A stretch of 64,000 nt of DNA from Rhizobium bangladeshense. GTDB lineage: Bacteria; Pseudomonadota; Alphaproteobacteria; Rhizobiales; Rhizobiaceae. The stretch is from assembly GCF_001662075.1 (NCBI RefSeq), contig NZ_LYPL01000002.1, positions 372,001 to 436,000 on the forward strand. The letters are read 5' to 3'. The notes beneath the pieces are model-generated. The model saw nothing but the letters and a program-made list of their open reading frames with translations. It did no database searches and had not been told where the DNA came from. The number at the start of each line of letters is the position of its first letter. Position 1 is the stretch's first letter. Positions 33,656 to 41,732 of the stretch are shown here, one piece after another. Both the position numbers and the translations under genes were made by a program.

Positions 33656-35503
33656 TCACGAGAAATCCGTCGCACCGTCGCTTGCCGGCGGCATGGAGAG
33701 AAGGTGCGGCACATCGCGAGCAGGGCGCGGCGGACTGATGTGATAGCCCTGGATCTCGTCGCATTCCTCGCATTCGAGCAGCGCCAGCTGGGCGGCCGTC
33801 TCGACGCCTTCGACGGTGACGCGCATGCCGAGCGCATCACCGAGCAGTATGATTGCGCGCATGATCGCATGCGCTTCCTGATTGTCGACGATGTCGTTGA
33901 CGAAGGATTTGTCGATCTTGATTTTGTCGAAGGGGAAGCTCGAGAGATAGCTCAGCGAGGAATATCCGGTGCCGAAATCGTCCATCGAGACGCGGATGCC
34001 GCGCTGCTTCAGTGCGTGCAGGATCGGCAGCACCTCACTGAGGTTCTCCATCAGCACGCTCTCGGTGATTTCGAGTTCGAGCCGTGACGGCGACAACGCG
34101 GCTGCGGCAAGCGCTTCGCTGACATCTTGCGTCAGATCGCTGCCGCTGAACTGGACCGCCGAAACGTTAACTGCGACCTTGATGTCTTCCGGCCATTCTG
34201 CCGCATCGCTGCAGGCCTGGCGCAAAACCCAGCGGCCAATATCGACGACGAGGCCGATCTCCTCGGCAAGCGGGATAAAATCCATCGGCGATACGCGGCC
34301 GCGGATCGGGTGGTTCCAGCGGATCAGCGCTTCGAAACCGCAGATCCGTCGCTTGGAAAGGTCGTAGAGCGGCTGGTAGTATAGCTCGAATTCCTCCTGT
34401 TCGACGGCGGCGCGAAGATCTGCCTCGAGAGCGTGGCGCAACTGCATCTGCGCTTCCATCTCGCTGGTGAAGAAGCGCTCGCGCTTGCGTCCGTCGGCTT
34501 TGGCATGCAACAGCGCCACGCCGGCATTTTTCAAAAGGATATCCGTTTCCTCGCCATCCCTGGGAGCGATCGCAATGCCCATGGAGACGCTGAGCTCCAC
34601 CCTTTTTTCGCCGTGCAGGAATGGCTCGGAAAGCGCGCGGCGGATCCGGTCGGCCAACGCCGTCACGTTCCAGGGCTGCTGCCTGCCGGTCTGCAGGATG
34701 GCGAATTCGTCTGAACCCAGTCGCGCCAGAGTATTGTCCGAGCCGGCCGAGGCTCGGATACGCTCGGCGACCTGCTGTAGGATCTTGTCGCCGACCGACA
34801 CCCCGATCGTGTTGTTGATCGATTTGAAGCGGTCGAGATTGAGGTGGACGAGGGCAATCTGCTCGTCCGGCTTGCGCTCCGCGAGCGTGGCGTCGACCTG
34901 CTCGCGGAAATAGATGCGATTGGGAAGATCTGTCAGGAGATCGTGATGGGCGAGATAGGTGATACGCTCTGCTGCTCTTCGATCCTCCGTCACGTCGGCA
35001 TGGATGGCGATGTTGCTGCCGTCGGAGAGTATCTTCACCACGCTTTGAATAATGCGGCCGTCATTCATCAGCCATTCTCGCCGGCGGATGCTGCTGTTCC
35101 CCGCCTTAGCGGAGGCACGTCGGCCGGTTCGCCGGCCGCCGGGTGAGACGGCGCTCTCCCTGCCGCGTATCTTTCCGATGAGCTCCGTAATCGTTGCGCC
35201 CGCGGCGATATCCTCCGGCGTCAGGCCGAAGAGCTGGTGGAAGCGGCCATTGTAGAGTGTCAGCCGCTGGTCGGCGTCGAAGACGCTGAGGCCGAGCGGC
35301 AGGTTGTTGAGGACGATCTCGAAGAGTTTTTTCTGTCCGTCGAACGCCTGGCTAAGGGCCGAAAGATTGCCTCTCAGAGACAGGTTTTCCTTCAGCAGCG
35401 TTTCCGCGCCCTTCTCGATTGCGTCATAGTCGCTTTCATGGCCGCGATAGGTTGCGATCACCAGCTCCATCAAACGCTTCGCGTCGATTGACCCGTCGGC
35501 CAT
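33656..35503 (-). CDS. PAS-GGDEF-EAL cyclic-di-GMP signalling protein
   Basis: Domains in order for the 615-residue form: PAS (about 55-165; NNLPLGLSVFDADQRLTLYN), GGDEF (about 185-345) and EAL (about 365-605). The cyclase motif reads ARLGSDEFAIL, i.e. GSDEF rather than GGDEF, and no RxxD inhibitory site precedes it. The phosphodiesterase half looks intact: GFEALIRWNHP, VNVSAVQF, ELEITESVL, DDFGTGYSSLSYL, KIDKSFV and VEGVETAAQL. It probably degrades c-di-GMP, with the GGDEF domain regulatory or weakly active. No membrane helix is seen. Start 35503 has AGAGG at 5 bases; the ATG at 35548 adds 15 residues and lacks a ribosome-binding site. Confidence 0.88.
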   Translation of the reverse strand: MADGSIDAKRLMELVIATYRGHESDYDAIEKGAETLLKENLSLRGNLSALSQAFDGQKKLFEIVLNNLPLGLSVFDADQRLTLYNGRFHQLFGLTPEDIAAGATITELIGKIRGRESAVSPGGRRTGRRASAKAGNSSIRRREWLMNDGRIIQSVVKILSDGSNIAIHADVTEDRRAAERITYLAHHDLLTDLPNRIYFREQVDATLAERKPDEQIALVHLNLDRFKSINNTIGVSVGDKILQQVAERIRASAGSDNTLARLGSDEFAILQTGRQQPWNVTALADRIRRALSEPFLHGEKRVELSVSMGIAIAPRDGEETDILLKNAGVALLHAKADGRKRERFFTSEMEAQMQLRHALEADLRAAVEQEEFELYYQPLYDLSKRRICGFEALIRWNHPIRGRVSPMDFIPLAEEIGLVVDIGRWVLRQACSDAAEWPEDIKVAVNVSAVQFSGSDLTQDVSEALAAAALSPSRLELEITESVLMENLSEVLPILHALKQRGIRVSMDDFGTGYSSLSYLSSFPFDKIKIDKSFVNDIVDNQEAHAIMRAIILLGDALGMRVTVEGVETAAQLALLECEECDEIQGYHISPPRPARDVPHLLSMPPASDGATDFS

Positions 35504-35965
35504 GACAGCCTCTGTGCATTGCCGCCAGAAGAGCGCTTCAGCTTTCATGGGAAGCGTCTTGGAGAGCGGCTACGGTATAAACCGCCCGCCGTTGATGCAC
35601 GTGCCTCAAAAAGCTGGTCATGAAACCCTCAAAGACATACATGAATTCGATCTCTACAAGCGTCTGGTGGCAATACCGCAGATTATTCTGGAGCTGCCGG
35701 ATTAATATTCGGTTGCAGTGCAGCAAGCGCACACGCGTGGTCCGAATTGATCTTTTGTATCAAAAACCGCTGAAATATCGGTGAGGCTGGCGACAAAGCG
35801 CCGATTTGACGGTCATCCGTTAATGCGCGTCAATCTTCATTAATGAGAAGTTAACAACTTATTGACGCACTGCGCAAATCAGTTTAACCACCGAGTCACT
35901 CGTTATTTTCCGCTCTCGTATTGCGTACAAACACCACCGGCAAAAGGCGGTGCATGGAGGTTTGT
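35504..35965. other. AT-rich intergenic region before EF-hand gene
   Basis: About 460 bases between divergent genes hold no convincing frame. The part from 35810 to 35890 is AT-rich with TTAATGAGAAGTTAACAAC and is the likely promoter region. A small hairpin, CACCG (35933 onwards) with CGGTG, sits directly before the EF-hand ribosome-binding site. Confidence 0.5.
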
Positions 35966-36307
35966 ATGACCCGTACCACATCCGTTTCAGATACTTCATA
36001 CGCATATCTTGCGACACTTTCGCGGCTCGATTCCAATGGTGACGGCGTGCTCAGCCGCGGCGAACGTGCCGCCGATGATAAGCCCGGTATCATCAAGCAA
36101 CTGCAGGAGGACGGCACGACCGGCGACACGCAGCCGAAATTTTCCGGCAGCCTGATTGCGCTGATGATGGACACCCGCGACACCGCCTCGACGAGCAGCA
36201 TCGCCGTTCCCTATCCATTGCAGCAGACTGCGCCGACGACCGGCGATCAATCCGACGATCTTTACCGGAACACCTACGGCCAGTTCGATTTTGACGCCGT
36301 CGCCTGA
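35966..36307 (+). CDS. Small EF-hand calcium-binding protein, 113 aa
   Basis: One canonical EF-hand loop, DSNGDGVLSRGE, carries acidic or oxygen ligands at positions 1, 3, 5, 9 and 12, so calcium binding is likely. The rest is polar with no signal peptide or membrane helix. A second half-loop could be read near the C-terminus (TTGDQSDDLYRN) but lacks the pattern. GGAGG is 5 bases before the ATG at 35966, and a terminator follows 25 bases after the stop, so the gene is probably monocistronic. Rhizobia carry several such short calcium-binding proteins of unknown role. Confidence 0.8.
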   Translation: MTRTTSVSDTSYAYLATLSRLDSNGDGVLSRGERAADDKPGIIKQLQEDGTTGDTQPKFSGSLIALMMDTRDTASTSSIAVPYPLQQTAPTTGDQSDDLYRNTYGQFDFDAVA

Positions 36308-36332
36308 CGGCGTCTGGATCCAGGTGATCTGC

Positions 36333-36357
36333 AAGCCGGCCCATTGGCCGGCTTTTT
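36333..36357 (+). terminator. Rho-independent terminator after EF-hand gene
   Basis: AAGCCGGCC and GGCCGGCTT make a perfect 9-base stem with a CATT loop, followed by TTT. Confidence 0.88.
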
Positions 36358-36432
36358 CGTCGGGTGGTCGGCGGAGGAACACCTTTCGGGTTGACACGTT
36401 CAGAAAGGACAACCGGAGGGAAGGAGATCTCC

Positions 36433-36948
36433 ATGAAAGCCATGCGCATCATCGCCGCCGTGAGCCTGCTTGCGATTGCCCTGCCGGCAGGCGCTCAGGA
36501 CAAGCAGACGGCGGTCGCCAATTTCGTCGGCAAGGACGGCAAGGAAACCGGCCGCGCGCAGCTGACCGCCGCCGCCAACGGCGGCGTGCTGCTCGAAGTG
36601 GAGATATCGGGACTGCCGGCTAATAAATGGGTGGCCTTTCATGTTCACGAGACCGGCCGCTGCGATGCGGCAACCCATCACGAATCGGCAGGCGGTCATT
36701 TCAATCCAGGCTCGGCCGAGCACGGGATTCTGGCGGCCAAGGGTCCTCATGCCGGCGATATGCCCAATCAATATGTTGGACAGGATGGCGTGTTGAGAGC
36801 CCAGATATTCGATGGCATGGTGACGCTTGACGGCAAGAAAGACGGCATCCGCGGCCGCGCATTGATGGTGCACGCGAATTCGGACGATTATCGCAGCCAG
36901 CCTTCTGGTGACGCCGGGGAGAGACTTGCCTGCGGCGTCGTTCAATAG
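36433..36948 (+). CDS. sodC: Periplasmic Cu-Zn superoxide dismutase SodC
   Basis: SodC removes superoxide in the periplasm. The 171-residue precursor has a signal peptide (MKAMRIIAAVSLLAIALPAG, cleaved after AQ). Metal ligands are visible: His70 and His72 (AFHVHETGRC), bridging His89 (GGHFNPGSAEHG), further His98 and His106, Asp109 (HAGDMPN), and a late VHANSDDY His; the active-site Arg and structural Cys lie in GERLACGV. Cys77 is the disulfide partner. All catalytic residues seem present. The ATG at 36433 follows AAGGAGATCTCC. The gene is monocistronic and converges on mscS. Confidence 0.93.
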   Translation: MKAMRIIAAVSLLAIALPAGAQDKQTAVANFVGKDGKETGRAQLTAAANGGVLLEVEISGLPANKWVAFHVHETGRCDAATHHESAGGHFNPGSAEHGILAAKGPHAGDMPNQYVGQDGVLRAQIFDGMVTLDGKKDGIRGRALMVHANSDDYRSQPSGDAGERLACGVVQ

Positions 36949-36972
36949 GCCGACGCCCCCCACAGCAATGTT

Positions 36973-37857
36973 TCACTGTCGCGTCGGCTTTTCGGCCGTC
37001 GCGTTGCCGTTGGACCTCTTTCCCGGCGCGGGGTTTGAATCGTCCCGCAAAGCGGCCGGATCGTCCTTTTCGTCGAAGGCAAGTTTTACCCGCTTCACCA
37101 TGTCACGGCTGACCTGCCACCAGTCAGCGGTCTTTGCCCAGTAGCGCAGCGTCACCGATATTGTGCTGTCACCGAGGCTGTCGATGAAAACGCTCGGGGC
37201 CGGTGACGGCAGCACCCTGGGATTGCCTTTGGCAATGCCCATCAACGTCTCCATCGCCAAATCAAGATCGTCCTCACGAGAAATGCTGACCTTCAGGTCG
37301 TTCTGCCGCGTCGGTTCGCGGCTGAAGTTGGTAATCGGCGTATTCCAGAGCGTCGAATTCGGTGCCAGCCGATAGAGCCCGTCGCCGGTCCTGAGTTCCG
37401 TCGCAAACAACCCGATCTCGCGCACCGTGCCGGTGACGCTGCTGGTCTCGATATATTCGCCGACGCGGAACGGTCTGAGGATCAGCAGCATGATGCCGGC
37501 CGCAATATTCTGCAGCGTCCCTTGCAGCGCCAGCCCGATCGCCAGGCCGGCTGCGCCGAGGGCGGCGATGATCGAGGCAGTCTGGACGCCGAATTGGCCG
37601 AGCACGGTGATGAACACCAGGATCAGCAGTGCATAGCGGATGACATTGGTGAAGAAGCGCGCCAATGTCTCGTCGATGCCATGGATGCGCGACAGGCCTT
37701 CATAGGCCCAGCGGCTGACGAAGCCGGCCAGCGTCCAGCCAACGACGAGCAGGATTACCGCTCCGAGGATGGAAAAGGAATACTGGACTGCGAGCGCGCT
37801 TGCCTGGCTCAGTGCCGTGCGGGTGGCAAGAAAGACGTCGGCTGCTTGTTGTTCCAT
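36973..37857 (-). CDS. Small-conductance mechanosensitive channel (MscS family)
   Basis: The 294-residue protein is the compact MscS type: TM1 (about 20-45; YSFSILGAVILLVVGWTLAG), TM2 (about 65-85; VIRYALLILVFITVLGQF), and the pore helix TM3 rich in Gly and Ala (ASIIAALGAAGLAIGLALQG, TLQNIAAGIML), then the cytoplasmic beta domain beginning LRPFRVGEYIE. It opens under membrane tension to release solutes in hypo-osmotic shock. The C-terminal tail is basic and disordered. Start 37857 (MEQQAADVF) was chosen; the long upstream frame has no membrane-protein character. Confidence 0.9.
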   Translation of the reverse strand: MEQQAADVFLATRTALSQASALAVQYSFSILGAVILLVVGWTLAGFVSRWAYEGLSRIHGIDETLARFFTNVIRYALLILVFITVLGQFGVQTASIIAALGAAGLAIGLALQGTLQNIAAGIMLLILRPFRVGEYIETSSVTGTVREIGLFATELRTGDGLYRLAPNSTLWNTPITNFSREPTRQNDLKVSISREDDLDLAMETLMGIAKGNPRVLPSPAPSVFIDSLGDSTISVTLRYWAKTADWWQVSRDMVKRVKLAFDEKDDPAALRDDSNPAPGKRSNGNATAEKPTRQ

Positions 37858-37915
37858 GATTTGGCCCTGCGGATTGTGCGTGGTCGAGGGCAAGATGGAG
37901 CAGCCGGCGGCAGCG

Positions 37916-38446
37916 TCAACCGCAGGCGGCGTCCCGGATCCCAAGCAAGAAGGGCGCATTGCCGTCGGCATCGGCGCCGCGCCCGATTGCCCGTACGGCC
38001 GCGACCAGCCGGCCGCCGCGGTCAAGCAAGGTGTCGCCGATCTCGATCAGCCGGGTATTCGGCGTCGCGAAAGGCGAGGCTGCGCGCAGCCGCTGGGCCA
38101 GTTCTTCCTCGCTCTGATCCGGTGCGAGCGACAATGCGGCGATGAGAGCGGCGGCCGGGGATCGCGACACGCCCATCCAGCAATGGATGAGCAGCGGCGT
38201 CTCCTGTCGCCACGATGCGGCAAACTCGATAATCCCCTGCACATGCGATTCATCAGGCGCCACGAGACCGCCGGTGCCCTTGAACGTGATGTCGTTCATT
38301 GCAAGCGTCAGATGGCGTTCGGGCGCGATCACGCCCGGCCGGTGAAAGGCCTGTTCCTTGGCGATCAGGCTGATCATGTCGCGGGCCTTGTGGCGCACCG
38401 CCAATTCGGCGATGCGTGACAGCGGCGAGACGACGATGAAGCTCAC
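37916..38446 (-). CDS. Tyrosine/dual-specificity-type phosphatase, 176 aa
   Basis: The CX5R phosphatase loop HCWMGVSRSPAAAL is present with nucleophile Cys89 and Arg95, and an Asp in APDESHV (about 65) could act as general acid. The compact size and lack of other domains fit rhizobial tyrosine phosphatase family proteins; whether it acts on proteins, inositol phosphates or other substrates is unknown. Its ATG overlaps the stop of the HD-domain gene by 4 bases, and that gene in turn overlaps ygfZ, so the three genes form a tightly coupled operon. Confidence 0.82.
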   Translation of the reverse strand: MSFIVVSPLSRIAELAVRHKARDMISLIAKEQAFHRPGVIAPERHLTLAMNDITFKGTGGLVAPDESHVQGIIEFAASWRQETPLLIHCWMGVSRSPAAALIAALSLAPDQSEEELAQRLRAASPFATPNTRLIEIGDTLLDRGGRLVAAVRAIGRGADADGNAPFLLGIRDAACG

Positions 38447-39048
38447 GATCCGATCTCCCGCTCGGCCTCGATCGCCGCGAAGCGCTCACAGAACAGCCGT
38501 TGCGCTTCCACTGCCGGAAGCGGTTCGATCATCAACATTTCCCTGCTGACGCCGCGCGGCTGGCCGAAGAATTTTTGCGCCTCGGCCGGCGTGAAACCGG
38601 CAAGCACCGTCGCCTCGAAATAGGCGGCAATCGTGTCGGCCTTCTTGATTCGCTCCTTGAGCTCGCGCGTGGGATGCGGCGGCAGGCCGAAGCGCAGGTG
38701 TATGGCCGCCTCGAGTCGCATTTCCACCGTCTTGTAGCCGCCGCCGACCACCGATTTGAACGGCGAGATCATGTCTCCGATCACATATTCGGGCGCGTCG
38801 TGCAGCAGCGCCATCAGGCATTCCTCCGCCCGGGCATTGTTGAAGCGGCGGAAAATATCTTCGACGACGAGACTGTGCTGCGCCACCGAAAAAGCATGAT
38901 CGCCCGACGTCTGGCCGTTCCAGCGGGCGACGCGCGCGAGCCCATGGGCTATGTCGGCGAGTTCGACATCAAGCGGCGAGGGATCGAGCAGGTCGAGCCT
39001 GCGTCCGGACAGCATGCGTTGCCAGGCGCGCGGAGCCTTAGTCGTCAC
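38443..39048 (-). CDS. HD-domain hydrolase, YfbR-like, 201 aa
   Basis: HD residues are visible: QTSGDHAFSVAQHSLVVED with His51/His58, LLHDAPEYVIGDMISP with His83-Asp84, and a late KKADTIAAYFEA. The pattern DAPEYVIGDMISPFK is typical of YfbR-type 5'-deoxynucleotidases, which dephosphorylate dNMPs; this specificity is inferred. The preferred start is a GTG at 39048 (VTTKAPRAWQRML) that overlaps the ygfZ stop by 4 bases. It is the middle gene of ygfZ-HD-phosphatase. Confidence 0.82.
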   Translation of the reverse strand: MTTKAPRAWQRMLSGRRLDLLDPSPLDVELADIAHGLARVARWNGQTSGDHAFSVAQHSLVVEDIFRRFNNARAEECLMALLHDAPEYVIGDMISPFKSVVGGGYKTVEMRLEAAIHLRFGLPPHPTRELKERIKKADTIAAYFEATVLAGFTPAEAQKFFGQPRGVSREMLMIEPLPAVEAQRLFCERFAAIEAEREIGS

Positions 39049-39935
39049 GCGCTGGCCTCGTCGGCGCTGGTGGGGAAAACAAGGCCGGACCATGGCGGCA
39101 GGGCGAGAGAAACCGGCGTTTCGCCGGCCAGCAGCGGCGTGCCTTCCGACATCGCCGCGCCGGCGCGGTCGATGCGCACGATCGCAAGGCCGCTGCCGCC
39201 CTCGACGGAGCCGAGTGTGCCCACTGCCTTGCCGGCAGCAGTGATCGCGGTGCCCGTCGCCGGCAGAGCCACTGCGGCGGATACCGTGACGACGCGCCGG
39301 CGCGCGGTGCCGCGGTGCTGCATGCGTGAAACCACTTCCTGTCCGACATAGCAGCCCTTTTTGAAGGAGAGGCCGCCGTTCAGATCCATCAGCACGTCAT
39401 GCGGAAAGGCATCCTGCAGCGCAAAGTCCGATCCCGATATCGCAATGCCGTGGACGATGCGCAACGCGTCGTAGAGCGCCTCAGCGCCATCACCGTGCCG
39501 TCCCGGCCGGCGGGTCAGGGTGATGCCGGCCTTGGTGAAGCGGCTGTCCCGGACGCCCTGGCTGTCCCGGACGCCCTGGCTGTCCCGGGCGCCCCCGGCG
39601 TCCCTGATTCCATCGGCACCTTCGCCCCAGCAAACGCTGACGCCTTCTTCGGCGACTGGCGCAAGCGTGACGGCGGCCCGCAGCCTGTAAATTGTCAGCC
39701 GCTTCAGCAGCGCATCGCGCTGGCCAACATCGGTTTCGATCACATAGCCGTCGCCGCCCTGCCAGATCATGAAGTCGAACAGGATCTTACCCTGCGGCGT
39801 CAGCAGCGCCCCGGGCCGCGCCTCGTCTGAAGCAAGCGAGGCGATATCGGTAGTGATCAGGTTCTGCAGGAAGGATTGAGCGTCCGCGCCGCCGACGGAG
39901 AGCAATGAGCGGTCTTTCAGGAATACGGATGGCAT
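39045..39935 (-). CDS. ygfZ: Folate-binding YgfZ/GcvT-like iron-sulfur assembly protein
   Basis: YgfZ (IBA57) is a tetrahydrofolate-dependent factor that helps maturation or repair of certain [4Fe-4S] proteins. The 296-residue protein has the GcvT-like fold and the diagnostic motif FKKGCYVGQEVVSRMQHRG (Cys197 in KGCYVGQE, 193-200). Residues about 112-132 hold an inserted run of the hexapeptide DSQGVR encoded by an 18-bp tandem repeat, in a surface loop between the N-terminal and C-terminal parts. It is the first gene of a three-gene operon with overlapping stops and starts. Confidence 0.9.
   Translation of the reverse strand: MPSVFLKDRSLLSVGGADAQSFLQNLITTDIASLASDEARPGALLTPQGKILFDFMIWQGGDGYVIETDVGQRDALLKRLTIYRLRAAVTLAPVAEEGVSVCWGEGADGIRDAGGARDSQGVRDSQGVRDSRFTKAGITLTRRPGRHGDGAEALYDALRIVHGIAISGSDFALQDAFPHDVLMDLNGGLSFKKGCYVGQEVVSRMQHRGTARRRVVTVSAAVALPATGTAITAAGKAVGTLGSVEGGSGLAIVRIDRAGAAMSEGTPLLAGETPVSLALPPWSGLVFPTSADEASA
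39544..39597. repeat. 18-bp tandem repeat inside ygfZ
   Basis: CTGTCCCGGACGCCCTGG is present twice exactly (39544-39561 and 39562-39579), then a third, diverged copy (39580-39597). The unit is a multiple of three, so copy-number change keeps the ygfZ frame open and changes the number of DSQGVR hexapeptides. Confidence 0.9.
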
Positions 39936-40018
39936 GGCGGAACCTGTCGCGTTGGTGATCGCTCAGAGGTATGACTTCATAAGGTGGATCGCAAGCGCCA
40001 TGCGGCTTGCGTGGGGCG

Positions 40019-40759
40019 TCAGTCGCCTGCCGTAAAGAATTTCCATTTGCCGTCGGGCGTAATGCCGAGGCGGTAGAAATTATATCCGCCGAATTCCTGC
40101 ATGTCGGACAGATCGCCGGCGGTGACGATGCGCAGCAGTTCGACGCGTTCCGGCGGCGTCAGCGATTTCAAATCTTTCTCGGCGAAATAGGGCCAGACAT
40201 ACATGTCTTCGGGTGTGCCCTGGCCGACATGCACGAAGCCGGTCGAGACGATGTCGAGCATGATGGCGAGGATTTCGTCCCCATCGGGATCGCCGGAGAG
40301 ATCCTTCAGCGTGCCGATCGGATCGTCTGTAGGCTCGCCGACGGTTACCTGCGTCTGTTCTGCGCCGGCGCCCATCAGCGGACGTAGCCGTTCGAGATCG
40401 CCGGAGGCGGCCGCCTCGACGATCTGCTGACGCATCTTGCGCACCGGCTCAGGCGCCTTGCTGATGTCGTGGATCACCTCGACGGGCTTGGAATTGTCTT
40501 GCGTGCCCGGCGTTTTGTCGACGTTCTGGCTGTTGACCAGCGGATCGGCCATGGGAACGCCCGGGGTGCCGCCCTGCGGCTGGCTCTGCCCTTGGGCACT
40601 TCCCTGTGCCGGCTGATCGTTCGGCTGGCCGGGGATCTTGTGCAGTTCGGAAAGCGCATAGGCCGAGGGCGCAAGGGCGAGACTGCCGGCGGCAAGGCTG
40701 AATGCAAGCATCACCGGCGCGAGCGGAATTCGCGAAACTTTCTCTTTACCGATGCGCAT
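40019..40759 (-). CDS. Exported protein of unknown function, 246 aa
   Basis: An N-terminal signal sequence (RIPLAPVMLAFSLAAGSLAL, likely cleaved near AYA) is followed by a Gln/Pro/Gly-rich linker (about 42-90) and a conserved-looking C-terminal domain (about 100-246; VRKMRQQIVEAAASGDLERL, ILAIMLDIVSTGFVHVG, YNFYRLGITPDGKWKFFTAG). It resembles conserved rhizobial periplasmic proteins, but I cannot assign a function. It lies downstream of an 85-aa gene on the same strand by 18 bases, so the two may form an operon. Confidence 0.78.
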   Translation of the reverse strand: MRIGKEKVSRIPLAPVMLAFSLAAGSLALAPSAYALSELHKIPGQPNDQPAQGSAQGQSQPQGGTPGVPMADPLVNSQNVDKTPGTQDNSKPVEVIHDISKAPEPVRKMRQQIVEAAASGDLERLRPLMGAGAEQTQVTVGEPTDDPIGTLKDLSGDPDGDEILAIMLDIVSTGFVHVGQGTPEDMYVWPYFAEKDLKSLTPPERVELLRIVTAGDLSDMQEFGGYNFYRLGITPDGKWKFFTAGD

Positions 40760-40777
40760 CGAACTCTCTGATAATAA

Positions 40778-41035
40778 TTATTGCAGGGTGCGGTTGGCGG
40801 AGAATTCGCCGGCAAGCATACGGTCGCGCAGCGAATCAAGCAGAGCTTCGGCGCTGTTTTCCCCGTGCAATCTAATGGTCTCGCGCAGTGCATGCGCGAT
40901 GGCGGCATCAGCAATGATCTCAGGCTCGATCCCGTCGGCCATGCCGTCGGCCCAAGCCTCGTTCTGGTACTCCAGAGCCGCCTGCATCTTTTCGTGGACG
41001 ATCATGTCGTCGATCTCGTTGAGGCTTGCTTCCAT
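40778..41035 (-). CDS. Hypothetical acidic protein, 85 aa
   Basis: A short, helical, acidic protein beginning MEASLNEIDDMIVHEKMQAA and containing two Met/Ala-rich segments (EYQNEAWADGMADG; IADAAIAHALRETIRL). No signal peptide, membrane helix or metal motif is seen, and I recognise no family. Start 41035 was preferred because GAGGAAAAG lies about 6 bases upstream; an ATG at 41059 is possible. It precedes the exported protein by 18 bases and is likely cotranscribed with it. Confidence 0.7.
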   Translation of the reverse strand: MEASLNEIDDMIVHEKMQAALEYQNEAWADGMADGIEPEIIADAAIAHALRETIRLHGENSAEALLDSLRDRMLAGEFSANRTLQ

Positions 41036-41138
41036 TGTCTTTTCCTCAGAACTTCTCATCTCTTACTGCACCGTTAACAACACTAACAGCCTTTTCCCAA
41101 AACGACACGTCCGCATGCGAAAACAGGTTAATTAAACG

Positions 41139-41558
41139 TTAATTTCCAAAGCGCGAGGTAATTTCTGTGGCAAGTGTTGCACCTTCGTTACGGTAGCGCT
41201 CTTCTGCCACGATGGCCGCCGGGGTGCAATCCGTATAGACCGAGGCGAAGGCGCGATAGCCGCGATTGAAGGCTGCCGTGAGCCTTTCCTTGCGTGGCGG
41301 TTCGTTGCCGGCCTCCGAATCAAGCAGCTGCTGCATGCCCTTTCGCCACTCATCACCGCCCGCCGCCTTGCAGAGGGTTCGCAGATAATGCACCGAACCC
41401 AGCACTTCGGCGAGCCGCGCGAGCTTGTCGTCATAGGGTACGATCACGGCCGGCGGCGCAACTTCCTCCTCCTGTGGAGGCGGCGTGTTCTTACCCTGAG
41501 CCATGGTGGGGCCGGCGAGCACGAGCAGGGACAGAACAACGCGTCGAACGGGAATCAT
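41139..41558 (-). CDS. TIGR02301-type exported protein, 139 aa
   Basis: The signal peptide is short (MIPVRRVVLSLLVLAGPTMA, cleaved after Q). The mature part, with DKLARLAEVLGSVHYLRTLC, the GDEWRKGMQQLLDSE segment and late FNRGYRAFASVYTDC, matches the TIGR02301 family of small alphaproteobacterial secreted proteins of unknown function. Two Cys residues (in YLRTLC and TDC) could form a disulfide. The ATG at 41558 gives a proper signal sequence; an earlier ATG at 41639 would bury it. Confidence 0.75.
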   Translation of the reverse strand: MIPVRRVVLSLLVLAGPTMAQGKNTPPPQEEEVAPPAVIVPYDDKLARLAEVLGSVHYLRTLCKAAGGDEWRKGMQQLLDSEAGNEPPRKERLTAAFNRGYRAFASVYTDCTPAAIVAEERYRNEGATLATEITSRFGN

Positions 41559-41633
41559 GCTCCCAGTTGATACGTTGAGCATGACGGCAACAAGGCGCGC
41601 TTGAAATTTTCCACTTCTATTCGCCGCCCGCCA

Positions 41634-41681
41634 GAGCATGATGCCGAAAAGTGCCAGCGGTTTTCGGATGACATCGTGCTC
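41634..41681. repeat. Short palindromic repeat, copy 2
   Basis: GAGCATGATGCCGAAAAGTG and CGGTTTTCGGATGACATCGT (with GCTC at the end) match the repeat at 25631-25672 in the opposite orientation. Confidence 0.75.
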
Positions 41682-41700
41682 TAAACTTAATTCAGAATAG

Positions 41701-41732
41701 GATGATTATCGGCCGGTTGGCCGATAATCATC
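41701..41732. other. Perfect palindrome spanning the Nudix gene stop codon
   Basis: GATGATTATCGGCC and GGCCGATAATCATC are perfect 14-base complements around a 4-base loop. On the minus strand the last eight sense codons (DDYRPTGR) and the stop lie within it, and no T-run follows. It could end transcription weakly or shield the mRNA 3' end. Confidence 0.7.

Noticed and set aside
35502..35705. 67-codon plus-strand frame between the GGDEF-EAL and EF-hand genes
   Set aside because: No ribosome-binding site, overlaps the start of the GGDEF-EAL gene, and no family resemblance.
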